Positions 60,929 through 64,000 of a stretch of 64,000 nt of DNA are shown here, one piece after another. Location: assembly GCF_003268675.1 (NCBI RefSeq), contig NZ_CP029378.1, positions 3,162,001-3,226,000 of the forward strand, read 5' to 3'. The notes under the pieces are model-generated. The model was not told the origin of the DNA and did not search any database. It worked only from the letters and a program-made list of their open reading frames with translations. The translations under genes were made by a program, and so were the position numbers. Each line of letters opens with the position of its first letter. Position 1 is the first letter of the stretch. The DNA is from Streptomyces bacillaris (GTDB taxonomy: Bacteria > Actinomycetota > Actinomycetes > Streptomycetales > Streptomycetaceae).

Positions 60929-61063
60929 GTGCGCGCCTCTCGCGAGATGGTCCGCATTCATGAACCAGGCTGTCAGCGCTATGCGCGGACCGTTGTGCAC
61001 AGACGTCGATGGCCGCTATCGCTTTTCCCGATCGCTCAGGTGTGCGGGGCCGCGAACATGGCA

Positions 61064-61107
61064 ACGGGCGGGTGGGTAAGCGGAATTCCGCTTACCCACC
61101 CGCCCGT
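61064..61107. terminator. Perfect 44-bp palindrome downstream of the LysR gene
   Basis: Each 22-base arm (61064-61085 and 61086-61107) is the exact complement of the other with no loop; the centre is GGAATTCC. It lies 29 bp after the LysR stop and before the cupin gene on the same strand. It is probably a terminator, though a protein-binding or recombination site is possible. Confidence 0.75.
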
Positions 61108-61135
61108 GGACGGCCGACGCGTGAAGGGCTCCCCG

Positions 61136-62053
61136 CTACGCGATCTGCGGCTCCCTGTCGCGGCCGACCCGGATCGCGACGTCGCGGACGGCCGAGACCG
61201 CCCCGACGGCCATCTCCCGGCCGAGCCACATCGCCCGGACACCGAGCCGGACGCGGGGCAGTCCGGGCAGTACCGTCAGGCCGGACCCCCCGGAATCCGG
61301 GCCGACGGACTCGGCCGGCAGCATCGCGATGCCGTAGCCGGCGCGCGCCAACTCCCTTGCCCCGCCCATCGATCCAGCCTCGATGACCTGCGGTGCGATG
61401 CCGTGTATCTCGCGCAGGGCGGTGACCAGGAGCTGGTGCGAGGCGCAGTCGGGGTCGACCGCGAGGACCTTCACGGCCGCCAGGGCCGCCCGCCGGTCGA
61501 CGGCTTCGGCGAGGGCGAAGGAGCCTACGGGGAGCACCTCCAGGTCCGGCAGCCGCTCCACCACGACGCCCGGCGGATCGGCCTCGTTGCCGATGAAGTC
61601 GCCGTGGACCAGGGCGAGATCCAGCTCCCCGTCCCGAACGGCCGCCGCTGCGGCCCCGATCGAGAGCTGGCGGGGCGAGATCTGCACCCGGGGGTAGCGG
61701 TAGCGGCTCTCTTTGATGAGGGAGCCCACGCGGGCCTCGAGCAGCAGGGCGGAGGCTCCGACGGTCGCCCGGCCCTCGGGCTCACCCGGTGGATTGAGGG
61801 CGGTGGACATCTCGTCGACCACATTGAATATGCGTTTCGCGTATTCGTGGAATATGACTCCGGAGGGAGTCAGCCGGACACCGTGCGGTAAGCGCTGGAC
61901 CAGGGGCATGCCCACCCGGGATTCCAGCAGGCGAATGTGTGAAGTGACGCTGGACTGGGCGTACCCCAGGCTCCGGGCCGCCTTCGTTAGACTCCCCAGC
62001 CGGGCAACCTCCCGGAAAGTTCTGAGCTGGTAGAGAGCAAGGTCCAAAGTCAT
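61136..62053 (-). CDS. LysR-family transcriptional regulator
   Basis: 305 residues from the ATG at 62053, with GGGGGG upstream. N-terminal winged helix (YQLRTFREVARLGSLTKAARSLGYAQSSVTSHIRLLESRVG, key part: SLTKAARSLGYAQSSVTSH) and a C-terminal periplasmic-binding-like effector domain. It is upstream of, and divides from, the cupin-mutase genes on the same strand and is divergent from the ABATE/CGNR gene. The divergent gap holds two A/T-rich dyads that could be its operator. Likely regulates the mutase cluster; effector unknown. Confidence 0.9.
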   Translation of the reverse strand: MTLDLALYQLRTFREVARLGSLTKAARSLGYAQSSVTSHIRLLESRVGMPLVQRLPHGVRLTPSGVIFHEYAKRIFNVVDEMSTALNPPGEPEGRATVGASALLLEARVGSLIKESRYRYPRVQISPRQLSIGAAAAAVRDGELDLALVHGDFIGNEADPPGVVVERLPDLEVLPVGSFALAEAVDRRAALAAVKVLAVDPDCASHQLLVTALREIHGIAPQVIEAGSMGGARELARAGYGIAMLPAESVGPDSGGSGLTVLPGLPRVRLGVRAMWLGREMAVGAVSAVRDVAIRVGRDREPQIA

Positions 62054-62221
62054 GTTTCCCCCCAAGAAACGCAGCTTTACCTGAAACGCAACAGCACCGG
62101 CTCACCGAATCGCCACGGCCTGACCGCGACGAGGTGCGACCGGTGCCGGATGTGTGCGACGGGGAGACAGCGGAACGTCTCCCTTTTCACCCGACCGACT
62201 CAGTTACCTAACGGGCACCTT

Positions 62222-62250
62222 CGTAATATTACGTTAGATTCGAGATCTAA
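62222..62250. promoter_or_regulatory. Two adjacent A/T-rich dyads between LysR and CGNR genes
   Basis: CGTAATATTACG (62222-62233) is a perfect palindrome; TTAGAT-N5-ATCTAA (62234-62250) follows directly. The A/T-rich composition stands out from the GC-rich surroundings. Both are candidate operators for the LysR or CGNR regulator, or for both. Confidence 0.6.
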
Positions 62251-62316
62251 GCATGCGGCATGTGCCACGGACAAGCCCAATGTGCCCACCGCCCACCGCA
62301 CCCTCGTGAGGACCCC

Positions 62317-62955
62317 ATGTCGCCCAGTGACCCGACCCCGGCCACCACGCCGGAAGACGTCCCTCCGCTCAACGGCGAGCCGCTCCCCCTGGAGTTCTCC
62401 AACACCGTCTTCCCGGTGCGCGGCACCCTGCGCGACGGGTTCCGCACACCGGAACACGTCTCCTGGTGGCTGCGCTCCTGCCGGCATCTCTTCACCACCT
62501 CCCTCCTCGAACCGGACCTCGCCGCGGTCGACGAGACGGACGCCCACTGTTTCGTGCTCCTGCGCGACGCCGCCCGCCGGCTGATCGACGCCCACATCCG
62601 GGGCCATGACCCCGACCCGTGGGACGTCGCCCAGGTCAACCGCGTCTCCGCGCTGGGCCGGCCCTGGCCCGCCCTGCGCTGGGAGGCCGGAAGGCGGCCC
62701 GCCGCCCTGCACTGCAGCACCGCACCGCCCGTCGTCACCGTGCAGGCCGAGATCGCCCAGGCCCTCGTCGAGCTGCTGGCGGGGATCGCCCCCACCCTGC
62801 CGACCGCGTGCCCGGCGCCCGGCTGCGTCTTCTTCTTCGACGCCGCCCGCTCCCGGCGGCAGTGGTGCTCGCAGGGGTGCGGCAACCGGGCGCGCGCGGC
62901 CCGGCACTACGCGCGGCATCAGGGCACCACTGCTTCCGGCCATTCCTCAATCTAA
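62317..62955 (+). CDS. ABATE-domain CGNR zinc-finger regulator (second)
   Basis: 212 residues from the ATG at 62317, with GAGGA upstream. N-terminal ABATE-like region (PLNGEPLPLEFSNTVFPVRG) and C-terminal CGNR finger: CPAPGCVFFFDAARSRRQWCSQGCGNRARAARHYARH (key part: CSQGCGNRARAARHYARH). The same order as the protein encoded at 53803. It lies at the far edge of the mutase cluster, divergent from LysR, so it may co-regulate the cluster or sense its product. Confidence 0.9.
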   Translation: MSPSDPTPATTPEDVPPLNGEPLPLEFSNTVFPVRGTLRDGFRTPEHVSWWLRSCRHLFTTSLLEPDLAAVDETDAHCFVLLRDAARRLIDAHIRGHDPDPWDVAQVNRVSALGRPWPALRWEAGRRPAALHCSTAPPVVTVQAEIAQALVELLAGIAPTLPTACPAPGCVFFFDAARSRRQWCSQGCGNRARAARHYARHQGTTASGHSSI

Positions 62956-62982
62956 CGCTCTCCAGGCCAAGAGTGCGTTAGA
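62951..62982. terminator. Terminator after the second CGNR gene
   Basis: TCTAACGCTCTC (62951-62962) pairs with GAGTGCGTTAGA (62971-62982) at 11 of 12 positions and overlaps the stop codon. The remaining gap to the haloperoxidase (62983-63171) contains no recognised feature. Confidence 0.65.
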
Positions 62983-63171
62983 GAACGGTGGCGGGTGCGT
63001 GAACCCTGCCCCCTGCCTGCTGTCATCGGATTTCCCGATGGCCGGCATCTGCGAAGCCACCGGTGACAGAACTCGACAGCGCCCTACGTTTTCCGGCGAA
63101 GCACTTGCACACCACGCGGCGGCATCCCAGAGGGCCGTCGCCGCCGGAAACCACAGACAGGGATGCCCTTC

Positions 63172-64000
63172 ATGCTTCGCTCCGTCCACCAGCGCAAGAC
63201 AACGTTCCGGGTCGCCGTGGCCGGCCTCGCCTTCGCGGGCGTCGCCACCCTGGCCCCCGCCGCACCCGCCGCCGCGACCACGGTCACCCACACCATCCCC
63301 GCGACCTCGCGGGGCTCCAACGACCACGTCCTGTACTGGAACAACGCGCTGCTCGACGTCTTCCGGCACACCGGCGGCACCCCGGGCCCGCTGACCCGCG
63401 GCGGCGCCATCATGGACCTGGCGATCTACGACGTCGTCAACTCGATCCGTACGATCGGCAAGCCCTATCTGGTCAAGGACACGTCGGCGGCCGGCGCCTA
63501 CGGGGCGCTCAACACCGCGATCGACCACGCCGCCTACTCCACCCTGCGCACCGCGTTCCCGAACTACCCGGTGGCCGACCTGGACGCCAAGCTCGCCGCC
63601 GCCCTCGCCCTGCCGGACATCGGCAACGCCGCCCAGCGCGAGCAGGGCAGGCGCCTCGGGGTCAAGATAGCCAAGGCCCACCTGGCGAACCGGGCGAACG
63701 ACGGCTCCGCCGACACCACCCCGTACGTCGCCACCAACGCCCCCGGCCACTGGACCCCCGCCCCGGGCAAGCCGGCCGGCGGTCCCAACTGGGGCAAGGT
63801 CAAGCCCTTCGCGATCAGCTCGGGCAGCAAGTTCCGCCCGGGCAACATCGGTGGGTTCGCCACCCCGCAGGCGCTGCTGCAGAGCCCCGAGTACGCGGCC
63901 CAGGTCAACGAGATCAAGTCCATCGGCGCCAAGAACTCCACCACCAGGACGGCCGACCAGACGCAGCTGGCCCACTACTGGGCCAACGACGTCGACGGCA
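63172..64000 (+). CDS. Secreted vanadium-dependent haloperoxidase-like protein (3' end outside window)
   Basis: 276 residues are visible from the ATG at 63172 (in-frame ATG at 63163). A signal peptide (RVAVAGLAFAGVATLAPAAPAAA) is followed by NDHVLYWNNALLDVFRHTGGTPGPLTRGGAIMDLAIYDVVNSI, key part WNNALLDVFR, and DHAAYSTLRTAFPNYPVADL, typical of the N-terminal helical half of Streptomyces vanadium haloperoxidase/PAP2-like proteins. The vanadate ligand His and the PAP2 motifs lie beyond the window. Extracellular; substrate unknown. Relation to the mutase cluster is unclear because a terminator separates them. Confidence 0.85.
   Translation, partial: MLRSVHQRKTTFRVAVAGLAFAGVATLAPAAPAAATTVTHTIPATSRGSNDHVLYWNNALLDVFRHTGGTPGPLTRGGAIMDLAIYDVVNSIRTIGKPYLVKDTSAAGAYGALNTAIDHAAYSTLRTAFPNYPVADLDAKLAAALALPDIGNAAQREQGRRLGVKIAKAHLANRANDGSADTTPYVATNAPGHWTPAPGKPAGGPNWGKVKPFAISSGSKFRPGNIGGFATPQALLQSPEYAAQVNEIKSIGAKNSTTRTADQTQLAHYWANDVDG

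Noticed and set aside
62947..63975. Minus-strand frame opposite the haloperoxidase
   Set aside because: The plus strand has a signal peptide and haloperoxidase-like sequence and simply runs off the window.

Overview
The window reads as a core-chromosome segment of a Streptomyces. It is very GC-rich, uses GTG starts freely, and carries the futalosine menaquinone genes mqnC and mqnA, an AfsR-type SARP regulator followed by a 59-residue AfsS-like repeat protein, an AfsK-like Ser/Thr kinase with a beta-propeller, SigE-type and TetR regulators, and an IdeR/DmdR-type iron box. I see no rRNA, tRNA or CRISPR array. About 57 genes are supported. The first (sigma factor) and last (vanadium haloperoxidase) run off the window, and two look frameshifted.

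Layout. 1-1928: sigma factor C-terminus, a Pro/Thr-rich membrane protein and a DUF3152 putative metalloprotease. 1961-7039: an amidohydrolase-like protein, mqnC, a Ser/Thr kinase and mqnA. 7152-8700: structured intergenic DNA, a cold-shock gene with a long hairpin-bearing leader, and a MerR gene behind a 19-bp-spacer promoter. 8784-13702: an amidohydrolase, then afsR and afsS. 13869-18734: a PIN/antitoxin pair, then fadD3 divergent from a lipid-transfer thiolase/DUF35/crotonase operon. 18859-25247: two small envelope proteins, the AfsK-like kinase, a tandem VOC protein and a TetR regulator. 25387-28506: acyl-CoA dehydrogenase plus deazaflavin-dependent oxidoreductase, divergent from a second lipid-transfer thiolase. 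28559-36187: a second PIN/antitoxin pair, a PNPOx protein, htpX-pspAB and a large CHAT protease with a coupled partner. 36270-37150: DoxX and DUF35. 37243-46916: an iron-siderophore importer without an ATPase, a frameshifted flavin monooxygenase, an M28 peptidase, an AraC regulator, a frameshifted 2-hydroxyacid dehydrogenase and an NmrA-type reductase. 47246-53601: an ADP-forming acyl-CoA synthetase with a crotonase, a ferredoxin/reductase pair, a PNPOx protein, a 183-bp MITE-like inverted repeat and a VOC protein. 53803-62955: two ABATE/CGNR regulators flanking a cobalamin-mutase gene cluster. 63172-end: vanadium haloperoxidase.

Most notable is a palindrome, CTGAC-N5-GTCAG (usually CTGACgnnnCGTCAG), at seven places. 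All lie just upstream of genes resembling steroid or branched-lipid CoA catabolism: the amidohydrolase; fadD3 with the first lipid-transfer operon; the acyl-CoA dehydrogenase operon; the second lipid-transfer gene; DoxX-DUF35; and, as a tandem pair, the acyl-CoA synthetase operon. This suggests one regulon scattered over 40 kb under a single repressor. The TetR gene at 24600 is the best local candidate. Together these genes would activate an acid to its CoA thioester, desaturate and hydrate it, and cleave a C-C bond with Ltp/DUF35 aldolases.

A second candidate system is the cluster at 54564-62053. It encodes a glutamate-mutase-like cobalamin enzyme in two subunits, a large FAD/NAD(P)-binding protein, an acyl-CoA ligase, a ChrR-like cupin and a LysR regulator. 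Its product cannot be read from the sequence.
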